Source: Gammaproteobacteria bacterium (GTDB lineage Bacteria; Pseudomonadota; Gammaproteobacteria; GCA-001735895). Taken from it: DNA of 7,739 nucleotides. The notes beneath the pieces were generated by a model. It was not told the DNA's origin, ran no database searches, and saw nothing but the letters and a program-made list of their open reading frames with translations. The position numbers and the translations under genes are program-made. The DNA is taken from the NCBI GenBank assembly GCA_027293245.1, contig JAPUFZ010000209.1, forward strand, positions 1 to 7,739. Direction: 5' to 3'. This document shows positions 1-6,603 of this stretch, in pieces; positions within the stretch are counted from its first letter, which is position 1; every line of letters starts with the position of its first letter.

Positions 1-223
1 AAACCAGAGCACCTTCACTAACAAGCTTGTTCGGTTGATATCAGAATAGTTTGATGATTTATAAACTGCTGCCAATAGGCAGTGGCTGGTGAGAGCTTTT
101 GGCTTATGATGATCTTTGCTGGAAATTGATGTGTGAATTCGTGATAAGCGGGTGGAGTTGTTGGAAATTACAGTGGTTAAAAGAAAATAGAGATGGAATG
201 CTGAAGGAGATTTTGAAAATTGA
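1..223. other. AT-rich intergenic segment with no supported gene
   Basis: This stretch is visibly richer in A and T than the rest of the window and is broken by stops in all frames. The longest open stretch on the plus strand that I traced ends at 236 and could encode only about 35 residues from an ATG at 129. It has no convincing ribosome binding site and no recognisable motif. A perfect 12-base palindrome, AACAAGCTTGTT, lies at 20-31. A weak hairpin (arms 66-73 and 78-85, loop AATA, two G-T pairs) is not followed by a T-run, so I do not call it a terminator. The composition suggests an acquired or decayed segment, but no insertion-sequence ends are visible. Confidence 0.5.
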
Positions 224-248
224 CATCTGTGGGTAGGGCTTTTATATT
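220..248 (+). promoter_or_regulatory. Predicted sigma-70 promoter upstream of the GFA-betC-lipoprotein cluster
   Basis: TTGACA at 220-225 is a perfect -35 consensus. Exactly 17 bases separate it from TATATT at 243-248, a five-of-six match to the -10 consensus. It faces the plus-strand cluster and would leave a leader of roughly 150 bases before the ATG at 404. The promoter sits at the 3' edge of the AT-rich segment and overlaps the start of a gene remnant. No operator was identified. AT-rich DNA yields such matches by chance, so this is a prediction. Confidence 0.5.
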
Positions 249-373
249 TCCTATCAGTAAAGTTTATAACGGTCGGGGAAGCACAGAGCTGGTTGCAGGG
301 CATCGATAAACTCGCCCGCCAGAATGCCTATTTCTTCTGCGTCAACCAGTTTTTATTCAGTGCGGTAAAATAG
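224..373 (+). pseudogene. 3' remnant of a gene, probably a SAM-dependent methyltransferase
   Basis: A frame open from 224 to the TAG at 371-373 reads like a natural protein C-terminus. The more convincing part begins near 270 and includes EAQSWLQGIDKLARQ followed by AYFFCVNQFLFSAVK. Class I SAM-dependent methyltransferases often end with a helix of the type EAQAWLxDLxxL and then a final strand resembling YFFCxNxFLF. No in-frame ATG or GTG start is present, and the SAM-binding core is absent, so this is not a working gene. The upstream DNA is AT-rich, consistent with a deletion or insertion having removed the rest. The family assignment comes from remembered motif shape and is tentative; the remnant status is firmer. 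Confidence 0.45.
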
Positions 374-390
374 GGCTAGAGACAATAACG

Positions 391-397
391 GGAGGAG
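391..397 (+). promoter_or_regulatory. Strong Shine-Dalgarno sequence for the GFA frame
   Basis: GGAGGAG lies six bases before the ATG at 404. This is close to the ideal anti-16S complement and supports 404 as the start. It also shows that translation initiation for this frame is intact even though the frame is interrupted later. It is the strongest ribosome binding site seen on the plus strand. Confidence 0.75.
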
Positions 398-403
398 AAA
401 TAT

Positions 404-763
404 ATGCCACAGCATTACCATGGGAGCTGCCATTGCGGCGCCATCAAGTTTGATTTTGAAGGCGAAGAAATCACCAGCGGTCTGCGCTGTAGCTGTTCGG
501 TTTGTTCGCGTAAAGGCGCGATGATGAACCCCAAGGCGATCCCGCCGGGGAAATTGAATATCGATGCGGATGAAAATGACATCGGCCTTTACCAGTTCGG
601 CTACGCGGTTGCGTAGCATTACTTTGGCAAGAAATGCGGTATTTACTCGTACTATGAAATGCTGCGCATGCCCGGGCTTTCGCGCGTCAAACTCGGTTGC
701 TTCGAAGATCTGGATACCTGCGAATTCGAAGTTATCGTCTTCGATGGTAAAAACCTGCTTTAG
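404..763 (+). pseudogene. GFA/CENP-V family zinc protein interrupted by an in-frame amber codon
   Basis: Glutathione-dependent formaldehyde-activating (GFA) proteins are small cytoplasmic enzymes of about 120-190 residues with two cysteine zinc sites. This frame would be 119 residues long, but a TAG at 614-616 (codon 71) cuts it. Family features appear on both sides: CHC (C9, C11) and CSCSVC (C29, C31, C34) before the stop, then HYFGKKCGIY and a C-terminal VIVFDGKNLL ending at the TAG of 761-763. At codon 71 one base change from CAG (Gln) would give the stop. A second defect is visible: the usual YFCxxCG motif reads FGKKCG, so one structural-zinc cysteine is glycine (codon 75). The two lesions suggest a decaying gene. 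The ribosome binding site is good, so a 70-residue fragment may still be made. betC follows 18 bases later in the same frame. A sequencing error at 614 remains possible. Confidence 0.8.
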
Positions 764-781
764 CTCGACGCCAAAGCCGTT

Positions 782-2320
782 ATGAAACAGGGCCAGCAAA
801 ATATTCTGGTGGTGATGGCGGATCAACTCACCGCGCTCGCCCTGGGCTGCCATGGTAATCCCGTGGTGAAAAGCCCGCATATCGATCGACTCGCCAGCGA
901 AGGCGTTTTATTCGAATCGGCATATAGCTCCAGCCCCCTGTGCACCCCGGCGCGTTACGCGTTTATGACCGGGCAGAATATTTCAAGCTGTGGTGGTTAT
1001 GACAATGCCGCTTACCTGCCGGCAACCATGCCGACCTTTGCCCATTATCTGCGGCTGATGGGCTATCGTACCTGCCTTTCGGGCAAGATGCATTTTGTCG
1101 GGCCGGATCAACTGCACGGTTTCGAAGATCGCGTAACCACCGATATCTATCCAGCCGATTTTGGCTGGGTGCCCGACTGGACCAGGCCGGACCAGCGTAT
1201 CGACCTGTGGTATCACAATATGTCGAGTGTCAAGCAGGCGGGCGTCGCCGCAATCACCAACCAGCTGGCTTACGATGACGAAGTCGGATCGCAGGCGCTG
1301 CGTGTGCTTTACGATCATGCGCGAAGCGAAGACGAACGACCACTATGCCTGGTGACCAGTTTCATCCACCCCCACGACCCTTACGCGACGCGGCAAAAGT
1401 ATTGGGATCTATACGCGGGGGTGGATATACCCATGCCAGCAGTAGCGCGCCCGGCGCAGCCGGATGCGCATAACCGGCGCCTGGAAAAAGTAATCGCGCT
1501 CGACGCGGTGGATATCAGTGACGCCGAGATTATCAGGGCGCGTAGAGCCTATTATGGCAACGTCAGTTATATCGATGAATGGCTGGGGCGGTTGCGCGCG
1601 ACCCTGGAAGAATGTGACCTGGCTGACAATACCACCATCATCTTCACCTCGGATCACGGCGACATGCTCGGTGAATTCGGGCTCTGGTATAAAATGAGCT
1701 TCCGCGAATGGTCCTGTCGCATTCCGCTGATCCTGCATCGACCCGGTCGTTTCGCACCCCGCCGGGTTGCAGCAGCGGTTGCCCATGTCGATATATTGCC
1801 GACCCTGGTTGACCTCGCCAGCGAATTCACCGGGCTGGACAAACCAGAGCCGATCGATCCGTTACAGGGTCGCTCGCTGGTTCCGCTTTGCGACGGCAAG
1901 GCCGACAATGGCGCCGCTGGCTGTGTCAGCGAGTACCTGGCCGAGGGTACAGCCGCACCGATGCTGATGATTCGGCGCGGACGGTATAAATATATTTCCT
2001 GCCTGACAGATCCCGAGCAGTTATACGACCTGGAAAAAGATCCCGACGAGCTCGATAATCTGACCGCGCATCACCTGCTGGACGGGTTTCGCCGTGAAGC
2101 CGATCAACACTGGGACGCGAAGGCCCTGCAGCAAACCGTGATTCGCGACCAGCAACGTCGTCGTGCGGTACACGCGGCCTTGCGTGTGGGGCGCTACCAG
2201 GGCTGGGATTTTAACCCCGCACGCAATGCCGCCGAAGAATATACCCGCAGCCACCTGGATTTGACACGATTTGATATCACTTCGCGTTACCCAAGACCGT
2301 CGGTGTTCAAGCCGAAATAG
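782..2320 (+). CDS. betC: Choline-sulfatase
   Basis: This enzyme hydrolyses choline-O-sulfate to choline and sulfate, supplying choline for glycine betaine or for carbon and sulfur. The 512 residues match the family's usual length, and no signal peptide is seen, so it is cytoplasmic. The sulfatase signature CTPAR (54-58) carries Cys54, the residue converted to formylglycine. Other expected active-site elements are MADQ with Asp14, SGKMH with Lys102 and His104, HPHDPY near 196-201, TSDHGD with Asp291 and His292, and LWYKMSF with Lys304. Trp129 lies in the region known to bind the choline group in this family. The C-terminal part (about 457-506, QQRRR, WDFNP, RYPRP) resembles the choline-sulfatase C-terminal domain, which separates it from generic sulfatases. 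The start at 782 is chosen because the QNILVVMADQ strand must be retained. No clear Shine-Dalgarno precedes it, suggesting coupling to the upstream frame. The usual partners betA, betB and betI are not in the window. Confidence 0.95.
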   Translation: MKQGQQNILVVMADQLTALALGCHGNPVVKSPHIDRLASEGVLFESAYSSSPLCTPARYAFMTGQNISSCGGYDNAAYLPATMPTFAHYLRLMGYRTCLSGKMHFVGPDQLHGFEDRVTTDIYPADFGWVPDWTRPDQRIDLWYHNMSSVKQAGVAAITNQLAYDDEVGSQALRVLYDHARSEDERPLCLVTSFIHPHDPYATRQKYWDLYAGVDIPMPAVARPAQPDAHNRRLEKVIALDAVDISDAEIIRARRAYYGNVSYIDEWLGRLRATLEECDLADNTTIIFTSDHGDMLGEFGLWYKMSFREWSCRIPLILHRPGRFAPRRVAAAVAHVDILPTLVDLASEFTGLDKPEPIDPLQGRSLVPLCDGKADNGAAGCVSEYLAEGTAAPMLMIRRGRYKYISCLTDPEQLYDLEKDPDELDNLTAHHLLDGFRREADQHWDAKALQQTVIRDQQRRRAVHAALRVGRYQGWDFNPARNAAEEYTRSHLDLTRFDITSRYPRPSVFKPK

Positions 2321-3405
2321 TGAAACCAGATATCGCGCCAGGAAATATACCGGTGAGGTGGCATAATCTGAACATCGCCTTTCTGTTTTACCTGCTGGTT
2401 AGCCTGGCGCTGGTGAGTTGCAGTAGCGCTACCGGTGTCGTCTTTGATCCGGCCAAACCCCACCACGGCGATGGTGAATTTATCAGTGTGAAAAAGGGTT
2501 CTTTTTTCGGTCACCTGAGGATGCGTATGCGCGAAGACGACCCTCCACCGCGCGACCCCGAAGCGGTAAAGGCCATCATCGGCGAGGTGGATCGTGATTT
2601 AGTCGATTCATTCGCCGCGCAACCACGCGTAACCTGGATAGGGCATGCCACTACCCTGGTGCAATACCGGGGGATAAATTTTCTAACCGATCCCCACCTG
2701 ACCCAGTATCCGTTTTATTATGAATTCTATGTCGAGCCAAGGTTTACGCAGCCCGCCCTGAGTTTCGCGGAAATGCCGGCGATCGATTTTATCGTGATCT
2801 CCCATAACCACTACGATCACCTCGATCATCGTACCGTTGATAAGTTTGGTGATTCGGTCCTGTGGTACGTTCCGCTGGGACTCAAGGCCTGGTTTCTGGA
2901 TCGTGGTATCTCATCGCATCGCGTGATCGAGCTCGACTGGTGGCAAAACCATCAGTTCAATGAACAGGTACTGGTCACTTTTACGCCGACGGAGCACTGG
3001 TCGAAACGCACCCCCTGGGATACCAACCAGAGTCTGTGGGGTGGCTGGTCGGTCGATATTGACGGATTTAAAAGCTGGTTTGCCGGGGATACCGCTTATC
3101 ACCTCGGTTATTTTCGTGACATCGGTGAACGACTCGGTCCGTTCCGACTGGCGATGATTCCAATCGGCGCTTATGCGCCGCGTTATTTTATGGGTAGCTC
3201 ACATGTAGACCCGGCCCAGGCGATTGATATACATCAGGATATTGGTGCGGAGCAAAGCCTGGCGATCCACTGGGGTACCTTTCAGATGACTATTGAACCT
3301 GCCTTCGAGCCGCCGCAGCTGTTGCAACAGGAAATGGCGAAGCGCGGCCTGGCAGCAGAAGAATTCGAAGTGGTCAAAATCGGCGACACCTTGATTCTGG
3401 ACTAG
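2320..3405 (+). CDS. NAPE-PLD-like metallo-beta-lactamase-fold lipoprotein
   Basis: The protein is predicted to be a zinc phosphodiesterase of the N-acyl-phosphatidylethanolamine phospholipase D type, cleaving a phospholipid headgroup. The metal-binding motifs are HNHYDH (162-167), His226 in TEHWSKR, Asp257 in AGDT and His317 in IHWGT; VPLGL, ELDWW, PIGAY and SHVDP also recall the mammalian enzyme. A hydrophobic stretch (about 19-31) ends in the lipobox LVSC with Cys34, so it should be a lipoprotein. Ser follows the Cys, with no Asp retention signal, which favours the outer membrane. The GTG start at 2320 overlaps the betC stop by one base. A second in-frame GTG at 2353 has AGGA at 2340-2343 in front and leaves a typical 22-residue signal peptide (M-RWHN start), so it may be the true start. 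It is probably cotranscribed with betC. The substrate is inferred; bacterial relatives, including UlaG-like hydrolases, vary. Confidence 0.85.
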   Translation: MKPDIAPGNIPVRWHNLNIAFLFYLLVSLALVSCSSATGVVFDPAKPHHGDGEFISVKKGSFFGHLRMRMREDDPPPRDPEAVKAIIGEVDRDLVDSFAAQPRVTWIGHATTLVQYRGINFLTDPHLTQYPFYYEFYVEPRFTQPALSFAEMPAIDFIVISHNHYDHLDHRTVDKFGDSVLWYVPLGLKAWFLDRGISSHRVIELDWWQNHQFNEQVLVTFTPTEHWSKRTPWDTNQSLWGGWSVDIDGFKSWFAGDTAYHLGYFRDIGERLGPFRLAMIPIGAYAPRYFMGSSHVDPAQAIDIHQDIGAEQSLAIHWGTFQMTIEPAFEPPQLLQQEMAKRGLAAEEFEVVKIGDTLILD

Positions 3406-3448
3406 TTACTCTGTTGGGGTTCGTTCCTCACATCAACCTACAACCATC

Positions 3449-3461
3449 GGGGTCAGACCCC
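3449..3461. repeat. GGGGTCAGACCCC palindrome (REP-like)
   Basis: This is a perfect inverted repeat with six-base arms (GGGGTC and GACCCC) around a central A. Sequences built on GGGGTCAGACCCC are common intergenic palindromes in gammaproteobacteria, where they have been associated with Y1 (IS200-like, REP-associated) transposases. The overlapping alternative stem ACCCC (3457-3461) with GGGGT (3470-3474) could compete with it. No transposase is present in the window. It lies in the gap between two convergent genes, a usual place for such elements. Confidence 0.6.
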
Positions 3462-3505
3462 TCGCCTGCGGGGTGAGATGAAAAACAGGATCAAGGAACA
3501 ACAAA

Positions 3506-3645
3506 CAGCGATGAAAGGGGTCACCCATTAGACAATCTAGCAGCGATGAAAGGGGTCAGAGCCCTTTAACAGAAATTACAAGCTTGTTATGATGTCATCA
3601 CTTACAAAGAAAGGATGAAAGGGGTCACCCATTAGACAATCTAGC
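3506..3645. repeat. Nested direct repeats carrying GGGGTCA palindromes
   Basis: An identical 32-base sequence beginning GATGAAAGGGGTCACCC and ending CAATCTAGC occurs at 3510-3541 and 3614-3645, with starts 104 bases apart. Between them, CAGCGATGAAAGGGGTCA (18 bases; first seen at 3506-3523) recurs at 3541-3558 but then continues differently, giving the hairpin AAAGGGGTCAGAGCCCTTT at 3549-3567. A further palindrome, TGATGTCATCA, lies at 3590-3600. The arrangement suggests repeated insertion or duplication of a small non-autonomous palindromic element related to REP sequences. The hairpins could also slow transcription from either convergent gene, but no T-run marks a classical terminator. Confidence 0.7.
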
Positions 3646-3674
3646 GGGCACTACCTGTCACAGAAGCCGGTAGC

Positions 3675-6515
3675 TCAGCGCGTCAGCCAGTAAGTCGCTC
3701 CCGGCAGGTCGGTGAGGCTAAGGGTCAGAAACCAGTTGTTTTCGAAGTCTGCGAAATTGCGCGTTCCCAGTCCCAGGCGCAGGCGGTCTTTCAGGAAACC
3801 CACAAAAATATCTCCGCCAACGGTATTCTGGTCGCCGATCCTGGGTTGATGCCAGGAATGGTACCAGGTCGGAGTAAATCCCAGGCTCGAGATTGAGGCA
3901 AACCCGGTGCGTCGAATATAGCCCAATCCAAGGGCGAGATAATTTTCTCGAAATTCGTCGGCGCTGGATCGAAACAAACCACCAGCGAAGCCCAGGCTTG
4001 CCCGTACATTCAGCAGGTTGTCAGTCGATAGTGCCAGGGTAGGTTGCCAGGTTAACAGTACGTCCCCTTCTGTAAAATCGAAGCCAAGCTCGTAAGGCAT
4101 GATGTTACGCCAGATCCAGTTTTCGGGCGCGGTGGATGGAGAGAAAGTGAATTCAGGGTATTTATACGTGGCGCTTTGCAGCAGGTAAGCAGTAGCCCCC
4201 ATCAGTGGGGTATAGGACTGTTTTCGAAGGTCAGGATCCGGTTCGCGCGCTGCAAAAATATTGGCCGCCTGGCGTTCCAGGTGAACCAGACGAGCCGAAA
4301 TACGCCGGGTCATTTCCGTTGCCCAGGTGTCGGGGTCGGCGATAATCTGCGCCAGCAGCGGTTCGTCTCCATTCGCTGTTTTGGTCGGAGTGAAGTTGTT
4401 AGCCTTTAGATATTCGAAAAAGCTATTTTCAGCGGCAAAAATCGACTTGTCGGCTTGTTTATTCACTTCTCCTGCTTCTAGTGCCGCTGCCAGACCATCA
4501 AAGATAATCTGCATGTCGAGATCCACGGGCGCTAAGGACGAATAAAAAAACTCGAACAGGCGGTCCCCGGCAAACTCTTTCTCAGCGATACGAGCAAATA
4601 CATAACGGCCACGCGGATCGCCACCGACACCTACGGCATCGTAGAACTGTCTCCCCATTTGATCGACGCATTGGCGGAATTCGTTCACCTGTTGTTTCGG
4701 AGGATACTGCAAGCTACAGAGGTTTTGCGTAACCAGGACAATGGCGTCATACACACCCACATAGTAATCATACTCTCGAAACTTGTAGTCGAGGAAGGAA
4801 CCAAAATCGCCGAGTAGAGTCCCGGTTACCGGGGCGCCACGGCTCGAGACCCGCAATACACGATCATCATGAACTGATTGGCGCGCCCGACCGATTCTTA
4901 CAGATAATTTTTTATCGCCAATGTTCCCGCGTTTGATGATCGACATAAAAGCTTCGGCAATCTGATCACGATAGCGCTTGATGTCGAGGTGGCATTCGAG
5001 ACGAGGCTTCGAAATAGAATCTTCCGACGACCGGTCGCAATTATCCGCGACTCCGGCCCCTACCAGGCGTTCGGCCGAGTAGGGCGGCAAAATTTCGGGT
5101 TTGACCCTGTCATAGGCAATTTCCAGCAAGCGGCCCGCTGCGCGGATTGCCTCGGCACAGGTGACTGGCTTATCGAAATACGGCAACTCCTTTCCGCAAT
5201 CGAGTTCGGCATACTCTTCGTCCACGATTTGTGCCAGTTCGTAAGCTAATTGCGAAAGGTTGTGTCGCCAGTTGGCACTGGTGGCTTCGCGGTACAACTC
5301 ATACTTTCTTGCCGTCCCAAGAGCACCCATCAGCATGCTGCTTTCGGAAAACAGGCTGAAGTCCATAATCAGGCAGGCATCGGGTGGATTGTCCGAGGCA
5401 CAGGCTGTATTGTCAGCTGGGTCGGGTGTATCGTATCGAAGCTGATCCGGGTCGATGTAAAGGTACGTGACCGGAAAGGGATTGCTGGAAGCTTTGGTAT
5501 TGAGCTCGGCTAACTTTCGAGCCAGTCCGACAGGCAGATTGTCGAACAGCCCGCCATCGGCAAATTCCGTTTCCTCGAGTTGGTACCCGGTTGGACATAC
5601 CAAATCGCTATCGGATTGCTCGGAGGGGGATTCCGCCAGAGGGGCGCCCGAGCGCACCACGAGACGGCAGTATTGGAGCCGCCTGCGGCCGAACGCCGTG
5701 GGAAATGCACTGGTCGCAACAGCCACCTCAATAATGCTCTTATCGGGAATCGAGAATTCGGGTGCATTGCGTGGGCGCGGCATCAGTATCATGTCCGGGT
5801 CGGAAAGACTGGGGTAGTCTGCCGGATCAAAGAAGAAGCCGATCGCAGCGTCTTCCTGTACACGCAACTCGAAAGGGATGTAAAAGCGCTGGTTTTGTAC
5901 TTCGATATCACCGACTTTCAATGCCAGTGGTTCGACCCGTGTCACGGTAACCCCGAGAGGTACTTTGCAACCACTGCGATATGAAGACTTGCGCCAGCTT
6001 TCAAGCAATTCGGTAGCCGAATCAAAATAATCCCTGCGGGAAAGTAAGGCGTCACCCGGCAAATAGGTTTCTGAATCCGGCTGGGGGGGCAACAGAGCAT
6101 TGATATCCACTCTAAGCCAGGTGTCGCGGAATACATTATCGTCGATTCGGCTTGCAATCCCACCCTCGGATTCTGGCAGGGAGCACCAGGTCAGGCCGGA
6201 AAGTATTGAATTGATTCCTCCGGCCGAGGCGCCCGCGATACTCACCAGCTCCAGTGGCCGAATTCGGCCACCACTCAGGGTATGTAGATCTTCGCTCTCG
6301 CGTATCAGCTTGAGGATAGCCCAGTTGAGACCGGCTTCGTAGGCGCCTTTGCTGGCGCCACCGCTGATTGCGATCGAGAAGCGCTGGTGCCCGGCTGATT
6401 CCTGGGCACTGGCGTTTCCAGGTATCAGGGTGGCAGCCATGACAACGACTAGCAGTATTTTCAGTAAAGGGTTTATCCGATGTGAAACAGGTGACGGGGA
6501 AAGTACAGCACGCAT
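3675..6515 (-). CDS. Exported patatin-like phospholipase with a beta-barrel-like C-terminus
   Basis: Patatins are Ser-Asp dyad lipid acyl hydrolases. Catalytic features are the glycine-rich oxyanion loop GGASKG (52-57), the nucleophile elbow GASAG with Ser97 (95-99), and the catalytic DGG with Asp320 (320-322). VATSAFPTAF (267-275) matches the helix that usually precedes the last of these. A signal peptide is clear: a hydrophobic run (about 17-31) and ASA before Gln38. All twelve cysteines of the protein lie between residues 111 and 616, several in close pairs (372/381, 440/453, 493/508, 600/616), suiting a disulfide-bonded exported protein. The motif SFLDYKFREYDY (573-584) recalls an extended module seen in some bacterial patatins. 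From about 835 to the end, alternating strands (LNVRASLGF, YLALGLGY, DIFVGF, RLRLGLG, WFLTLSL) suggest an outer-membrane beta-barrel or sheet. At 946 residues it is far longer than a simple patatin, and I see no POTRA domain as in PlpD-type proteins. The start at 6515 has only a weak AGG some 12 bases upstream. Confidence 0.88.
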   Translation of the reverse strand: MRAVLSPSPVSHRINPLLKILLVVVMAATLIPGNASAQESAGHQRFSIAISGGASKGAYEAGLNWAILKLIRESEDLHTLSGGRIRPLELVSIAGASAGGINSILSGLTWCSLPESEGGIASRIDDNVFRDTWLRVDINALLPPQPDSETYLPGDALLSRRDYFDSATELLESWRKSSYRSGCKVPLGVTVTRVEPLALKVGDIEVQNQRFYIPFELRVQEDAAIGFFFDPADYPSLSDPDMILMPRPRNAPEFSIPDKSIIEVAVATSAFPTAFGRRRLQYCRLVVRSGAPLAESPSEQSDSDLVCPTGYQLEETEFADGGLFDNLPVGLARKLAELNTKASSNPFPVTYLYIDPDQLRYDTPDPADNTACASDNPPDACLIMDFSLFSESSMLMGALGTARKYELYREATSANWRHNLSQLAYELAQIVDEEYAELDCGKELPYFDKPVTCAEAIRAAGRLLEIAYDRVKPEILPPYSAERLVGAGVADNCDRSSEDSISKPRLECHLDIKRYRDQIAEAFMSIIKRGNIGDKKLSVRIGRARQSVHDDRVLRVSSRGAPVTGTLLGDFGSFLDYKFREYDYYVGVYDAIVLVTQNLCSLQYPPKQQVNEFRQCVDQMGRQFYDAVGVGGDPRGRYVFARIAEKEFAGDRLFEFFYSSLAPVDLDMQIIFDGLAAALEAGEVNKQADKSIFAAENSFFEYLKANNFTPTKTANGDEPLLAQIIADPDTWATEMTRRISARLVHLERQAANIFAAREPDPDLRKQSYTPLMGATAYLLQSATYKYPEFTFSPSTAPENWIWRNIMPYELGFDFTEGDVLLTWQPTLALSTDNLLNVRASLGFAGGLFRSSADEFRENYLALGLGYIRRTGFASISSLGFTPTWYHSWHQPRIGDQNTVGGDIFVGFLKDRLRLGLGTRNFADFENNWFLTLSLTDLPGATYWLTR

Positions 6516-6568
6516 ATAATAAATATTACCTGATCGAAGCGCACCATTCGAGTAATTTTACAGCCTGA

Positions 6569-6597
6569 AATATAGCTATACGGGATGCGATGCACAA
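6569..6597 (-). promoter_or_regulatory. Candidate promoter for the patatin gene
   Basis: On the minus strand TTGTGC (6592-6597) and TATATT (6569-6574) are separated by 17 bases. The -10 is a five-of-six match and the -35 is weak. The leader to the ATG at 6515 would be about 45 bases. It sits in the 88-base gap after the upstream MocR gene, which has no hairpin plus T-run at its end, so readthrough from that gene is also possible. Confidence 0.35.
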
Positions 6598-6603
6598 TGA
6601 CCA

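Noticed and set aside
66..85. Hairpin with loop AATA as a terminator
   Set aside because: Two G-T pairs, a short stem, and no T-run directly after it.
564..785. A plus-strand frame of 73 codons whose TGA overlaps the betC ATG (ATGA)
   Set aside because: The overlap looks like coupling, but the protein is serine-rich and meaningless, while the frame of 404-763 encodes GFA motifs across the same bases. The overlap is probably chance.
353..880. A 175-codon open frame on the minus strand across the GFA region
   Set aside because: It lies antisense to a frame with clear GFA motifs and the betC start, has histidine- and arginine-rich shadow-like composition, and shows no recognisable domain.
404..2320. 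A GFA-BetC fusion made by reading through two UAG codons
   Set aside because: GFA and betC are in the same frame, but TAG also ends betC and the lipoprotein gene, so general UAG recoding is unlikely, and BetC normally starts at this point.
3510..3645. CRISPR array
   Set aside because: Only two exact repeat copies exist, the 72-base interval contains a partial repeat, and the repeats are built on REP-like palindromes; no cas genes are seen.
3406..3674. Rho-independent terminator between the convergent genes
   Set aside because: Hairpins are present but none is followed by a convincing T-run on either strand.
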